A DNA stretch of 64,000 nt from Pythium myriotylum (GCA_023091665.1 JALJCQ010000028.1:186001-250000), one strand, 5' to 3'; counted from the stretch's first letter, positions 32,641 through 43,704 are shown. Numbers and translations: made by a program. Notes: generated from the letters alone by a model not told the origin.

Positions 32641-33149
32641 CGTCCCCGGAGATCTCGAGCACTGGAGAGAAGGTAACACCTAAAACATCCAGTTGTAGGT
32701 TTCTAAATAAGCAAACCAGTTAGTCACGCCGACAAAGACTTGTGACACTAGTGAGATCACTTTGCTGCGAAGACTGCGTCGTGCGCACGGGTACAGCCGT
32801 CCTCTGTTGAATATGTCCGTACTCGAGGTGATTGGTCAAGTAGGCAAGTCCATCGTTCCCATCTTGCGCCGACTACATGAACATTTAATTGCGCTCAATG
32901 CTCCTCATGGCAAAGTGTCGACGCGTGGTTGCTCCAAAATCGCGATCGCCGACCACGAATTATCCAACTGCAACTGGATTTGGTGTTTGAGAGCGACAAA
33001 GTCGATTCGAAGCGCAATGGTATGACGCGAGCCGATTTTCAGAGCAACTGCACAACTATAGTAGCGCGATCAGAATATCTCTCCGAGTTGCTTGGGGTAC
33101 CGTAGAATAGGACCCGGATGAAAGCTATTCGTTCTTGAGCGGCTTATGT
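32641..33149. other. Intergenic, nothing recognised
   Basis: No coding signal, RNA gene or repeat shared with the rest of the window could be seen here. Confidence 0.4.
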
Positions 33150-33610
33150 TAGAGCATCGTGGCGTCGACCGTTCCCAGACACACACCGTGGCTGACATTT
33201 CACAGCGACCGTCCAGTCCACTGAGGGGTGGCGAACCCGGCAGACTACAAGCTGTCGCTTCTGATACGGTCGCACCTCTCGAGCCGCTGCTGGCTTAGTC
33301 GGCCTCGTCTTCTCTGGTCACTACAATTCCAACGAGCGGGCGTGTGCCGCTTACAAAGGACAGTGTGTGCCGGATCCGAAGCTTGAGCTAGAGCCAGTGG
33401 GGGCTCCAATCCACATTATGGTCGGAGCGACAAGCGCGAACAAGGAAAATGCCGCGTACTACGATGTTCCGTGGCGAGACGCCGCGCTCATGGACTATGG
33501 GTATGGACGGCTCCAAATCTATAGTACGAGTCATGCGCGATTTGAATTCAAGCGCAATCGCGGGAGAGAGGTGTTTTGTGAACCACCACAACTGGGCGCT
33601 GGCGTGAAAA
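33150..33610 (+). pseudogene. PAP subfamily B, C-terminal fragment
   Basis: This is similar to 16330-16790 of the full PAP-B: GTCGACCGTTCCCAGAC, then ADYKLSLLIRSHL-like sequence, VFSGHYNSNERA-like sequence, and an open part with APIHIMVGATSANKENAAYY and ALMDYGYGRLQIYSTS. Small deletions and stops break the first half. It lacks everything before the VxxH region. Confidence 0.75.
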
Positions 33611-33657
33611 GCTTTTGGTGTTCGGATCGTGAAGACATGAAACTGCTTTTCCCACTC

Positions 33658-33960
33658 TTGTGTGAGCAAATCGAAAATCGAACCGCTGGAATCGCTCAAG
33701 TCGACCGAACTCCAGGGCTGCGCCAACTCGTCCGTCAGCATCCACAGAGATTAATGTACAACCGCGAATTGAGCGAGTCGCTATGATGTCAAGTCATAGG
33801 GAGTTGGGTCCTTTGTGGGAAGAGCGAGGTGGCGACTTGAACGCAACTCAGAAAAGAAGTAGCGGGTCCATCTCATGGGGGCTGGCACAAAGAACGAGCA
33901 AGTGTCCCCTCAATCGATTGGAGACCTCCAAGAACTTCAGAATCTTCCACGAATGTTTCT
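33658..33960. repeat. Dispersed repeat R1, empty-site copy
   Basis: 33658-33861 matches 62578-62774 (TGTGTGAGCAAATCGAAAAT, GTCGACCGAACTCCAGGGCT, GACTTGAACGCAACTCAG). The match resumes after the transposon at 63944. Here the site reads GAAGTAGCGGGTCC without the insertion. No function is evident. Confidence 0.8.
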
Positions 33961-34228
33961 AGACAGGTAAGTCAAATTACAACGGTCTCTCCAACAGCGC
34001 TCTCCGGAGCTCTTGAGCTTCAACAGAGAAGAACATCAAGTATTGCAGGTTTCCATCCAGCGCCAAGTCCACCTTGACGTTGCCAGATGGCCAACACGGA
34101 AACAGAGATGCAAGAAGGCCGTCCTTCAGGATCCATCCTCGTCAGCGCGGAAGCGAGTCGCCCCACCCCACCCCCGGTGGGAGGGTGGGCATTCGCGCAC
34201 TTGCTGGCGCCCGCGCAAGTCGCCCACC

Positions 34229-37200
34229 ATGCGCCTTTCGCTGTTCCTCGACGAGGTCTCGACACGCGCGCGCCGCGGCTGCGACGTCCACGAGGCCACG
34301 GAGCTGCTCTCGCCACTCGCCAAGCGCTTTAATGATGTGCATTGCGCCATCAAGAGGATCAAGAGGAACGAGTTTGGTGGAGAGAAAGGCGAGGCGATCC
34401 ACCGGCGCTTTTGGGAGGCTGTCGAATGCTTCGATGACACGGCCAAGCTACAGGAGACGATGCCACTGGCCACGCGCGTCCTAAACATCGAGGCGATCGC
34501 GGACGCCGTCGCAAACCTTCACGGTGTGCTGGACGAGGTGTTAGCGTCAATGGGCGAGCTTTCGGGAGTCAATGGCTGGCGCAGCGAATTTGAGAGGGCA
34601 AAGCGAGGCCACATCGAGCTACTCGAGAAGAAGATCGCCTTGAAGCGTGAAAAACTGTTGCGAGACAGTTCGTTGACCCGCGAAACCATCGAGATACTCA
34701 AGAGTGCAAAGGGTCGAGACGATTGGAACGACGTCGCGGAGAAGCTCTGGGCGATCGTCGAGCCACTTGCCTCCGATGACGACGTGCCAGACTCGAGAGA
34801 CGGGTACATCCCGCCAAATGAAGTGGTCCTCCGCCCACAGCCGCGTGGGCGGGGAGGATTCGCGACAGTATACGATGCAAAGTGGAAGGGATCCGATGTC
34901 GTAGCCAAGGTGATACACGACTTTGACTTGCGTAAACCCAAGCAGCTGGAGCGGCTCCTGAATGAGGCAAGGATCGGGTATCGCCTGTCGCACCCTCATG
35001 TGATAAAAGCACATGGCGTATGCCACACTCGACATCCACCCCTGATCGTGTTCGAGTCCGCAAAGCATGGAAACATGTGTGAGTACCTGATCCACCACAA
35101 GGACGAAGCACCAAAGTGGCGGATGCTGTACCAAGCGGCGCTCGGTTTGCGGTTTTTGCACTCGAAAAGCATTGTTCACGGTGATCTGAAGCTTAACAAT
35201 TTCTTTGTCATGGCTGACGGTAGCGTCAAGGTGGGGGATCTTGGATTGAGTCGGGAAAAGACGACGTCGAGAGTGTCCGTGCTGTCGATAGGCATCGTTG
35301 ACGGCGCTGGTGCGATTCGATGGCGTGCACCCGAGTGTTTCGTGTCGAAACCAACGTTTGCATCAGATGTGTATTCGTTTGGGATTTGCATCTACGAGGC
35401 GATGGCTGGAAGATATCCGTATGGTGAATTGCCGGATGGTGGAGTGAAGATGATGGTTTGTAAGGGTGAACTGCCTCTTCGCCCAGATTGTATTGATGAC
35501 GAAGTGTGGGATCTCATCGAGAAGATGACGCGAATGAAACCGGAAGAACGCGTGAGTTTGGACTATGTCGTCCGCGAGCTGGAGTTGCGAAGTGATCGCG
35601 AGCGTGAAATGGCCGAGTCAGATTTGACACCATCGGAAACCCTGTCAACATCTTCCCAGTTTACCGACGACGGGAATCCAGCAAGTGCGCGGACGAGTCG
35701 TCCGTTAAAGTCGACGGCCGAGGCGTACCAAGCACTATATCGGACGAAGGAGCCTGATCTTCAGCTCAAAGGATTGAAATGGCTGTATCGATACGGTATC
35801 TTGGTTGAGGCCTGTGCTGAACTCGCTGAGCTTGATGGAGTTTCCGCCTTGGAAGCGATCGCTTGGAGCTCGGAGACACCTCCTCTCCACAAAATGTACG
35901 CGTTCCACATATTGGATGTTGGAAACCATCGAGCACAGTTCGGCATTTCGTTGGCAAAAATGAAGGACCTTAAGGACACATTGCACCAACCTGACAAGGA
36001 TGACGTATCTACGTTGGTTTCTCGAATGAGTTCGGGTAACTCAGATGAAGATCGGCTTGAGGCTCTGGACTTGTTGTCGATGTACTTCTTCCATGACTTT
36101 GCTGAAGGAGAAGTTAGCCACGGGGCGGTGCTGATCCGGTTTTTGAACTACCCTGATGTCCGTTTTAATGCAGGAGCAGCGATGGCGATAGCCTGTGGAG
36201 CCCGTTCCAAGATGGGATCGGCACTACGCGAGTCAGTAGAAGCGTTGATCACTTTGCTCAAGTCCGAGGAAGATCGCTGCAAGCAGTGCGCAGCGATCTC
36301 ACTTGCGAATCTCGCTGAGCGTTCAGTTGATGATGCTGATGCAATCGTCAAAGCTGGCGCTCTGGATGTGTTGGTGGATCTTGTGAGTAGGGGATCGAGC
36401 GGCTGCAAAGAGCAGGCTACACGCGCACTTGGAAACATCGTGGCCAAGCGTCCCGAGGATAGTGCCGGAATCTTGAAGGAGGTTGTCGCGCTGGTGAAAG
36501 CCGTGGAGACAGGCTCGGATGGGTGCAAACGAGAGACGGCCCGTCTACTTGGTATTCTTTCTGCCAACTCTTCCGAGATCCGCGAGATAGTCGCGAAAGC
36601 TGCAATTGGCCCTATACTGGGTCTTCTGAAGTCGAGTATTGACGAGTCCAAGAAGCTTGCAGCATTTGCTATAGGGAACATTGTTGAAAAGGCATCCGAG
36701 ACGATGATCGAAGAAACTGGTGCAATCTATTCGTTAGCGGACCTTTTAAAAGTGGAATCGTCCTCGTGCAAGGAACAAGCAGCATATGCGCTCGGACAAC
36801 TCGCCGAAAGATCCCCTCGCAGCAAGGGTACCATTATTGTGTCCGGCGCAATCATCTCGCTGGTGGGTATGTTACGCATTGACTCTTCTGAGTGTCCTGA
36901 AAAGGCAGCCTGCGCACTTGCCAACATCGTTTGCGACTCACCAGATATGGGTAATCCGGTCGTCTTCGCTGGTGCCATTGAGCCGTTAGTCACTGTATTG
37001 AAGAATGGGTCTGAAGGCAGCAAACAACAGGCGTGTCGTGCACTTGGCAACTTGGCTTCCACTTCTCTAGACAAAAGGATCAAGATCGCGAGCGCAGGTG
37101 CTATTGCTTCTCTTGTGGATCTTCTGGTTGACTTTTCGCAATTTTGCAAGGAATGGGCTGCTTATTCGCTTTGTAACCTTGCTGTCGATTCTCTCGAGAA

Positions 37201-37996
37201 TCAAAAGAAGATACGAGAGGCTCGCGCCGTCCGCCCTCTCGTTGACTTGTTGAAGTGCCAATCATGTACGACTGATGGTTGGTTGTGGGTTACGCGCGCC
37301 CTTGGTTACCTTGCGCTCGAATCTTGCGAGAGCAAAAGGGAAATCTCAAGTGCCGGGGCCATACGCCCGTTGGTTCAGCTTCTATGTTCGAGCTCAGAGA
37401 GTTGCAGAGACTCCGCCGCTTCCACATTGGCGACGTTGAGCTCGGAATCTTCAAACGTGCGAACAATAATGGAAGCGGGTGCACTCGCTTCTCTTGTGGG
37501 TCTTCTGCATGAGGGATCGCAAATCTGCAAGGAACGAGCCGCCTGTACGCTATGTAAACTCGCAGCCGATTCACTGGAGAATCAGAAGAAGATAAGAGAG
37601 GCTGGTGCCGTCCGCCCGCTTGTCGACTTGTTGAAGTGTGAATTGAGTAAGGCTGAGGAATGGGTTGTGCTTACCCTTGGTCGTCTTGTCGCCAGCTCAC
37701 CTGGCATTGAAGTGGAGATCCTCGAGCCTGGCTTCATCGACCAATTGGTCCAGCTTCTATATTCGGGATCAGAGGATTGCAAGTACTGGGCTGTCTTGAT
37801 CCTGGAATCACTAGACTCGGATTCTTCAACTAAGAAACTAGTCGTGGAATGTGGAGCTGTGCCTGCGCTAAGAAGTCTTCGCAAACACCAACGCATCGGC
37901 GGCCACGCAAATGCCACCTTAAAGAAGCTTGGTTATGGCTCGATCATGCGGTTGTTCAGGTCTAAGCCACCGTCTCGATCTACTCTCAGGAGTTAG
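34229..37996 (+). CDS. K4: TKL-like kinase / ARM-repeat protein (1255 aa), apparently intact
   Basis: ATG 34229 (CACCATGCGC, good context) is preferred over earlier in-frame codons because homology starts there (MRLSLFLDEVSTRAR). Residues 1-200 are helical (HEATELLSPLAKRFND, VANLHGVLDEVLASMG). Kinase about 200-465: GRGGFATVYDAKW, VVAKVI, IVHGDLKLNN near 316, GDLGLSRE (DLG for DFG, a common tolerated change), RWRAPECF. Helical linker to ~665, then about 13 diverged ARM units (SVDDADAIVKAGALDVLVDL) and cap HANATLKKLGYGSIMRLFR. The stop is TAG. Repeats are diverged in DNA, unlike K2 and K6, so this array is older and not recently shuffled. It would phosphorylate Ser/Thr if active; partners are unknown. 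Confidence 0.88.
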   Translation: MRLSLFLDEVSTRARRGCDVHEATELLSPLAKRFNDVHCAIKRIKRNEFGGEKGEAIHRRFWEAVECFDDTAKLQETMPLATRVLNIEAIADAVANLHGVLDEVLASMGELSGVNGWRSEFERAKRGHIELLEKKIALKREKLLRDSSLTRETIEILKSAKGRDDWNDVAEKLWAIVEPLASDDDVPDSRDGYIPPNEVVLRPQPRGRGGFATVYDAKWKGSDVVAKVIHDFDLRKPKQLERLLNEARIGYRLSHPHVIKAHGVCHTRHPPLIVFESAKHGNMCEYLIHHKDEAPKWRMLYQAALGLRFLHSKSIVHGDLKLNNFFVMADGSVKVGDLGLSREKTTSRVSVLSIGIVDGAGAIRWRAPECFVSKPTFASDVYSFGICIYEAMAGRYPYGELPDGGVKMMVCKGELPLRPDCIDDEVWDLIEKMTRMKPEERVSLDYVVRELELRSDREREMAESDLTPSETLSTSSQFTDDGNPASARTSRPLKSTAEAYQALYRTKEPDLQLKGLKWLYRYGILVEACAELAELDGVSALEAIAWSSETPPLHKMYAFHILDVGNHRAQFGISLAKMKDLKDTLHQPDKDDVSTLVSRMSSGNSDEDRLEALDLLSMYFFHDFAEGEVSHGAVLIRFLNYPDVRFNAGAAMAIACGARSKMGSALRESVEALITLLKSEEDRCKQCAAISLANLAERSVDDADAIVKAGALDVLVDLVSRGSSGCKEQATRALGNIVAKRPEDSAGILKEVVALVKAVETGSDGCKRETARLLGILSANSSEIREIVAKAAIGPILGLLKSSIDESKKLAAFAIGNIVEKASETMIEETGAIYSLADLLKVESSSCKEQAAYALGQLAERSPRSKGTIIVSGAIISLVGMLRIDSSECPEKAACALANIVCDSPDMGNPVVFAGAIEPLVTVLKNGSEGSKQQACRALGNLASTSLDKRIKIASAGAIASLVDLLVDFSQFCKEWAAYSLCNLAVDSLENQKKIREARAVRPLVDLLKCQSCTTDGWLWVTRALGYLALESCESKREISSAGAIRPLVQLLCSSSESCRDSAASTLATLSSESSNVRTIMEAGALASLVGLLHEGSQICKERAACTLCKLAADSLENQKKIREAGAVRPLVDLLKCELSKAEEWVVLTLGRLVASSPGIEVEILEPGFIDQLVQLLYSGSEDCKYWAVLILESLDSDSSTKKLVVECGAVPALRSLRKHQRIGGHANATLKKLGYGSIMRLFRSKPPSRSTLRS

Positions 37997-38284
37997 TTCA
38001 CGCGCAACATCGATGGAAAAGAGTGGTGCTCGAAGACTGAAAGCTTCATAAGCGTGTCGAACGGATGATGTTGTGCGAGATGAAACGAGACCAGTGCGTA
38101 TTACTCACAACGTCGCTTACTCAACGAAATGGAGTGAAACCAAGAGAAGAGATCTCGAAACCGGTTTAGAAATCTGGTACCAACGTGAAACAACGGACAT
38201 GTCGCACTCGAAGATGACAACGGAACGTGATTTCCGCCGTACGCCGTCTTCGCAAGCGCTCGCAGCAGCAGCAGCGGTGCGAAA

Positions 38285-38658
38285 TGTATTCTTCGTCCGG
38301 TTTCCCGACGGCCACCTCCAGCGTCTCCACGTGCATGCAGCCAAGACCGAGAAGGCGAACGAGATCCGCGTCATGTGGGTCAGCGGCGAGACGCCCAATC
38401 GCCCGATCGTCGAGTACGGCGAGTCTGCGACGAAGCTGACCAAGCGATCGATCGCAGCCAAGGGCGAGTCGTACAACGCGTCCGACATGTGCAAGGCTCC
38501 TGCAACGATAGTGGCCACACACCTCTACCACAACCCAGCATCGTGTACTCGGCCGTGATCTCGGATCTCAGCAATTGTAGTGGGAGTTTGTTCGAAATCG
38601 CGTCGAGATCGTGGCGAGTGAGATGTGGATCATCAGCGACCACGACTGGGAGGTGTGA
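38285..38658 (+). pseudogene. PAP subfamily A fragment with large internal deletion
   Basis: The segment FFVRFPDGHLQRLHVHAAKT through DMCKAPATIVATHLYHNP matches residues ~190-270 of the PAP at 50359. It then jumps directly to the last 25 residues (EFVRNRVEIVASEMWIISDH…) and the normal TGA at 38656-38658. The whole phosphatase core, all metal motifs, signal peptide and first domain are gone. Confidence 0.85.
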
Positions 38659-39039
38659 GGGGAGTGCACTCTCTAGGAGAGGTCAGAGTAATAGGTGATA
38701 CAAGGTAGTTAAAAGTAACATCATACGGCTTCATACAGAGAGAGACCCCATTTCTCGAGTTGCCATGGCGAGCCAAAAGAGTAGTCGCTAATAAAAGCAC
38801 CAAAACCATCCCAGCAAAATCACCGTAGACTTCATGAACTAGGATCCACCTCGTCGTCTTCTCGATCTCCCACTTTGCTCGACCGAATCAGTGTGACTCG
38901 ACTAAGTGGAGCAAATGAAACCACGAGTGTTGATGCGATCGTTTTGTTCTCGTGGGTCAGATTCTCACCCGAGCGATCAAAGAATGTGAAAGCTCCTCTA
39001 TCTCGTCCCCCCACACTGCGAATGCACAGCAGGAACAAA

Positions 39040-39240
39040 AGATCCACAGAACTCTCTCCTTTCAGTCGGTGAGTCCAGCGAGTCACCCAGCCCAACTGAT
39101 TCACTTCCCATCCCCCTATCATCTTACCTCAGTATCTCTCGCTTCCTCCACCCACTCCAAACACTCCCTCTCTACTCATCTACGCGACCTCTTCCCCCTC
39201 CTTTCCCACCAGTAAACGAGACCTCCCACCGAAGAACAGC
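39040..39240 (+). promoter_or_regulatory. Kinase-family promoter/leader block (K5 copy)
   Basis: Contains AGAACTCTCTCCTTTCAGTC, GGTGAGTCCAGCGAGTCACC, the initiator-like TTCACTTCCCATCC and the pyrimidine-rich leader. Nearly identical stretches precede K6 (43705-43910) and K8 (56870-57068). Confidence 0.55.
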
Positions 39241-39384
39241 ATGGCCCCGCACTCCCCGACGCTCTCGGTCCCTCCGAGCTTCCGTCTCATAACAAAACAG
39301 GACGCGGTGGTCTCCGCATCCACCGCCAGTCTCTCTTGCTCGTGGGCTCTGCGTCTTCGGCTGCTTTCTGCTGGTGGTGGTTGA
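39241..39384 (+). CDS. Conserved upstream ORF of K5 (47 codons)
   Basis: MAPHSPTLSVPPSFRLITKQ to LRLLSAGGG, ending at TGA 22 nt before the K5 ATG, the same layout as K2 and K6. See the finding on the uORF. Confidence 0.5.
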   Translation: MAPHSPTLSVPPSFRLITKQDAVVSASTASLSCSWALRLRLLSAGGG

Positions 39385-39406
39385 CTCGCCGTGGTGTTGG
39401 TCTCCG

Positions 39407-42400
39407 ATGGGACTCGACGACGACATCGCGGAGGCGTTGAAGCTCGCGCGCCGCGAAAGTGAGGTCCACGAGGCCACGGAGCTGCTGCTTCCGCTCGCCA
39501 AGCGCTTCCGCGACGTTCTCGCGACGCTCCGACACGCCGCCGAGAGCGAGGGCGTGGCGCGCGAGACGCGAGACAGGGCGGAGAAGATCTTCGAGCAGGC
39601 CGTGAGGACGCTCGTGTACGTGGTGGGGAGACAGAAGACGCTGCCGCTAGCGTCGCGCGTGCTGGAGGCGGAGAGCCTGGCGAGGGCCGTGGCGGACTTG
39701 CATGGTGTCAAGAACGAGAACGGCGGGGTCGTGGGTGGACTCGATGGCGTGCTGGTTGCGTTGGGTGAGCGCGTGGATGAGAACAAGTGGCGTCGGCGGA
39801 TAGAAAAAGGGAAGCGAGGGCACGTGGATCTACTGCGCGAATCCATCAGCGATGTGAGAGAAGAGCTGGGAGCAGATGAGTCGATGGCGCGCGAGACGAT
39901 CTTGCTGCTGAAGCACGCGCGAGCGTACGGTCGCTGGAATGCACTGGCGGATGAGCTGTGGGCCATGGTGGAGCCAGTCGCGGCAAGGATGGACAATCGA
40001 GATCACTTGCTGGAGTTGCCGGCGTGGTTCATCCCGGAGAGCGACATCGTGTTCCGTTCTCGGATGCTCGATCGAGGTGGCTTCGCGACCATCCACAACG
40101 CAGTGTGGGACGGTTGCAGTGTCGTGGTCAAGGTGGTGGAGGGTATCAATATTCATCAGACCAAGCAACTGAAGCAGTTGGTGACGGAGGTGGAGATCGG
40201 GTATGGATTGTCCCATCCGCACGTGATCAAGATGTATGGTGCATGCCATACACGGTCGCCGCCGCTGATCGTGTGCGAGTTCGCGAAGTACGGCAACATG
40301 AGCGACTATTTGCATCGGTATGGTGAGACGGCGCCTAAGTGGCGGTTGTTGTACGAGGCGGCGTTGGGTTTGCAGTTTTTGCACAGGAACAAGATCGTTC
40401 ATGGTGATATGAAGCTGAACAATATCTTGATCACGGGTGACGGCAAGGCGAAGGTGGGCGCTTTTGGTTTGAGTCGCCGGAGAGAGTCGCCGACGGCATC
40501 GTATTTGGACAATGATGGTGGTGGCAGTGACGGCGGTGGTGCGATTCGATGGCGTGCACCGGAGTGTTTCCGCACGAAGCCGACGTTTGCGTCGGACGTG
40601 TACTCGTTCGGGATGTGCATTTATGAGGCAGTTGCGGGCGCGATTCCGTACGAGGAGGTCTCTTCAAACGACATGGTGAAGCGTATGATCTGTGATGGCG
40701 AGTTGCCTCGTCGTCCAGATAGTGTGGATGACGACGTGTGGGATCTGATTAAGAGAATGGCGCGATCGGATCCGGAGAGTCGATCACGTTTGCGGAGCGT
40801 GGTGGGTAAGCTGAAGGAGTTGAGCAGTCGAGATGATTTATGTTCGTCTGGAGTTCCCGTTGCCACTCCGGATAGTGCATCGGCGATGAAGTCGCCAGCT
40901 TTGCCCGAGTGCATTGTTGGAAGTGTAAAGGCAGACGAAGTTGTGGAGACAGACGCGTTTGGGTCGGTCTCGCAGGCAGTCGAGGCGCTGCGGCAGACTG
41001 AGGACCCAGGTCGTCAACTGCGAGCTTTGAAGTGGGCTTTCCGTAACGGCATCTCACAAGAGATATACGCTCAACTGTTTGCCGATGGCGGAGTCCCTGT
41101 TTTGAAGCGGATCGCTGAGAGCGCGGAGGCCCCCTCCGCATACAAGTTCTACGCATTTGATATATTGGATAGCATCAACAACAGCGTGTTGTCTCGCTCC
41201 ATGACATCTCTTGTGAACCAGATCAAAGCAGCTTTGCATCGGCCAGTTGAGGTCGAGTTGTCTGCTATGTACGATCAGATGGCGGACGAGACGTCACGTG
41301 AGGCTCGACTGGAAGCGATCGAAGTGTTCTCGATCTGTTGTGGAGATAACCTGATTGATGCGGAGAAGAACGTGAATCATATCGTGTTGGAGCTGCTTCG
41401 GTTGTTAAAAGTTGACGACGCTCAAGTGAATGCGGCAGCAGCGTATGCATTTGGTTACATGGCCCACGGAAACAATATGTCGAAGAATGCGTTATTACGA
41501 GAATCCATCAGGCCATTGGTGTCTATGCTCGAGTCGAGTGAACATCGCAGCAGGCAGTGTGCGTCTTATGCCCTAGCGAACATCGCCGCTTTCTCTCCCG
41601 AGAACAGGGATGCGATCGCGAATGCTGGTGCGATCGTTCCGTTGATTGAACTGCTCAAGACGGGCTCAGACGCGTGCAAATTACGGGCTGCGCGTGCGCT
41701 TGGTAACGTCGCTGTTGATTCTCCTGAGAATTGTGCTGCGATCGCGAGAGCTGGTGGGATTGCTCCATTGATTGAACTGCTCACGACGGGATCAGTCGCT
41801 AGCAAACAATGGGGGGCGTACGCACTTGGCCAACTCGGTGGGAACTCCGTTGAGAACAGTGTGGCTATCGCGAATGCTGGCGGGATCGCTTCGTTGATTG
41901 AACTGCTCAAAATGGGATCGGATGCGTGCAAACAACGGGCCGCGCTGGCACTTGGTCAGGTTAGTGTTGACTCTTCCGAGAGCAGAGTGGCTATCGCGAA
42001 AGCAGGCGGAATTGTTCCGTTGATTGAAGTGCTCAAGACGGGATCGGATGCATGCAAACAACGGGCTGTGCTTGCACTTGGTAACGTCGCGGTTGACTCC
42101 CAAGAGAACAGTGTTGCTATAATAAAATCTGGCGGGATCGCTTCGTTGATCGAACTGCTCACGACGGGATCGGATGCGTGCAAACAACAGGCCGCCGTTG
42201 CCATTGGTAACGTTGGTGGCAATTCACTTGACAACAGTGTTGCTATCGTGGAAGCTGGAGGGATTGTTCCGTTGATTGAACTGCTTAAGACTGGATCAGA
42301 CGTAGGCAAACAATGGACCGCGTATGCGCTTGGTCAGGTCGCCGTTGACTCCGTAGAGAACATTGTTGCTATCACGGAAGCTGGAGGGATCGTTCCGTTG

Positions 42401-42979
42401 ATCGAACTGCTCAAGACGGGCTCAGACGCGGGCAAAAAATGGGCGGCGCGTGCACTCGGTATCGTCGGTGGCAACTTCCTTGAGAACAATGTTGCTATCT
42501 CGAAAGCTGGAGGGATTGTTCCGTTGATCGAACTGCTCAAGACGGGCTCAGGTGCGAGCAAACAATGGGCGGCGCGTGCACTTGGTCAGGTCGGTGGCAA
42601 CTCCCTTGAGAACAGTGTGGCTATCGCAAAAGCTGGAGGGATCCTTCCGTTGATTGAACTTCTCAAGACGGGATCGGATGCGTGCAAGAACGACGCTGCT
42701 TATGCACTCGGTAAGATCGCTGTTAACTCTTTCGAGAACACAATTGCAATCGCCAAAGCTGGCGGGATTGTTCCGTTATTGGAGCTCGTGAAGACAGGAT
42801 CAGAAGGATCCAGGTTTATGGCCGCGTATGTACTATTTGTGATGAGTTTGGAGTCGTTGGTCGCGAGGGAAATCATGGACGTTGGTGCGGTGGCCGTGTT
42901 TAAGAACCTTTGCGATGACACTCGAATTGGCAGACTCGCGAAGATGATTCTGAAAAACCTTGGTGATGAAGTCATCTAG
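39407..42979 (+). CDS. K5: ARM-repeat protein with predicted pseudokinase domain (AFG)
   Basis: ATG 39407, 1190 residues. N-terminal helical region, Gly loop DRGGFATIHNAVW, VVVKVV and catalytic loop IVHGDMKLNN are present, but the metal-binding DFG is AFG: codon 352 at 40460-40462 is GCT where paralogues have GAC or GAT (VGAFGLSRR). Loss of this Asp normally abolishes Mg-ATP handling, so the domain is likely a pseudokinase. About 11 ARM units of the KTGSDACKQ type follow linker residues 500-720, and the cap is shortened (HAK-equivalent LAKMILKNLGDEVI). The linker and first ARM units (about 40,950-41,692) are identical in DNA to K6. Open frame, leader and promoter are kept, so it is not an obvious pseudogene. 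Confidence 0.88.
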   Translation: MGLDDDIAEALKLARRESEVHEATELLLPLAKRFRDVLATLRHAAESEGVARETRDRAEKIFEQAVRTLVYVVGRQKTLPLASRVLEAESLARAVADLHGVKNENGGVVGGLDGVLVALGERVDENKWRRRIEKGKRGHVDLLRESISDVREELGADESMARETILLLKHARAYGRWNALADELWAMVEPVAARMDNRDHLLELPAWFIPESDIVFRSRMLDRGGFATIHNAVWDGCSVVVKVVEGINIHQTKQLKQLVTEVEIGYGLSHPHVIKMYGACHTRSPPLIVCEFAKYGNMSDYLHRYGETAPKWRLLYEAALGLQFLHRNKIVHGDMKLNNILITGDGKAKVGAFGLSRRRESPTASYLDNDGGGSDGGGAIRWRAPECFRTKPTFASDVYSFGMCIYEAVAGAIPYEEVSSNDMVKRMICDGELPRRPDSVDDDVWDLIKRMARSDPESRSRLRSVVGKLKELSSRDDLCSSGVPVATPDSASAMKSPALPECIVGSVKADEVVETDAFGSVSQAVEALRQTEDPGRQLRALKWAFRNGISQEIYAQLFADGGVPVLKRIAESAEAPSAYKFYAFDILDSINNSVLSRSMTSLVNQIKAALHRPVEVELSAMYDQMADETSREARLEAIEVFSICCGDNLIDAEKNVNHIVLELLRLLKVDDAQVNAAAAYAFGYMAHGNNMSKNALLRESIRPLVSMLESSEHRSRQCASYALANIAAFSPENRDAIANAGAIVPLIELLKTGSDACKLRAARALGNVAVDSPENCAAIARAGGIAPLIELLTTGSVASKQWGAYALGQLGGNSVENSVAIANAGGIASLIELLKMGSDACKQRAALALGQVSVDSSESRVAIAKAGGIVPLIEVLKTGSDACKQRAVLALGNVAVDSQENSVAIIKSGGIASLIELLTTGSDACKQQAAVAIGNVGGNSLDNSVAIVEAGGIVPLIELLKTGSDVGKQWTAYALGQVAVDSVENIVAITEAGGIVPLIELLKTGSDAGKKWAARALGIVGGNFLENNVAISKAGGIVPLIELLKTGSGASKQWAARALGQVGGNSLENSVAIAKAGGILPLIELLKTGSDACKNDAAYALGKIAVNSFENTIAIAKAGGIVPLLELVKTGSEGSRFMAAYVLFVMSLESLVAREIMDVGAVAVFKNLCDDTRIGRLAKMILKNLGDEVI

Positions 42980-43704
42980 CGGATGTATGCTTGGTCTGTG
43001 CCAGCGTGGTGATGTGGGATGATCTGAAGTTGTTCGTCTGTGTTCTCTTTGGGACGCTCTGGAGTTGCACACAAACGCGAGTGAAGAAGAATACGAACTT
43101 CGTGGATGGTGTATGGGACCACGCGGTAGTTGGCAGTAGTTGGGTTTCGTGCAGTGGAGTGCTCAACCAAGAAGATCTGAGGATGTCCATCCTCACGCGG
43201 TAGCAAATGCGACGGTGTTCTGTTGATCGATCTCAGTGGATGATTCTCGAATGTCCACCTATAGAATCGCTGTTCACTGTGAATGGATAGATAGCTCACG
43301 CCAGGAGCCCACGTGACGACGATAAGAATTTATGTTGGTGTCGTGGCTGTTTTGGTTATCTGTTGCGGTGATCATCGCATTCGACGTTATGTGAAGACAA
43401 CTCCAAACCATCTTGGTCATCATTGCGTTGGAGGCTATTAAGGACGACTCCAAAGACCCTTTGCGCCGGAAAACTTCTGTAAGGAGCAGGGTTTCTCGCG
43501 AACTCCTACAGCGTGATCAGAATAGGGTTGCTCGGGAGGTAGACATCATACAGGGGTTTGGCGAGCTTGTAGTTTCTAGCGAGTCGTCTTACACGGAGTA
43601 GAAGCGAGCGCAACGAGGAGTGTTCTGGCGAGTCAAAGGCTCACCCGCTGGGGGGATCGGAGAATATAACAGCTCCTCTCCACTTCCATCCACAGCAGCA
43701 CGGA
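42980..43704. other. Intergenic between K5 and K6
   Basis: The first ~100 bp (GATGATCTGAAGTTGTTCGT, CTCTTTGGGACGCTCT) are the 3' flank also found after K6 and K8. From ~43,500 (CGCGAACTCCTACAG, CAGAATAGGGTTGCTCGGGA) the sequence matches the K1 upstream region at 1,930-2,090 on the other strand. No gene seen. Confidence 0.5.

Noticed and set aside
34013..34228. 72-residue N-terminal extension of K4
   Set aside because: There is no homology to the other K proteins, it begins at a non-ATG codon, and ATG 34229 has a better context.
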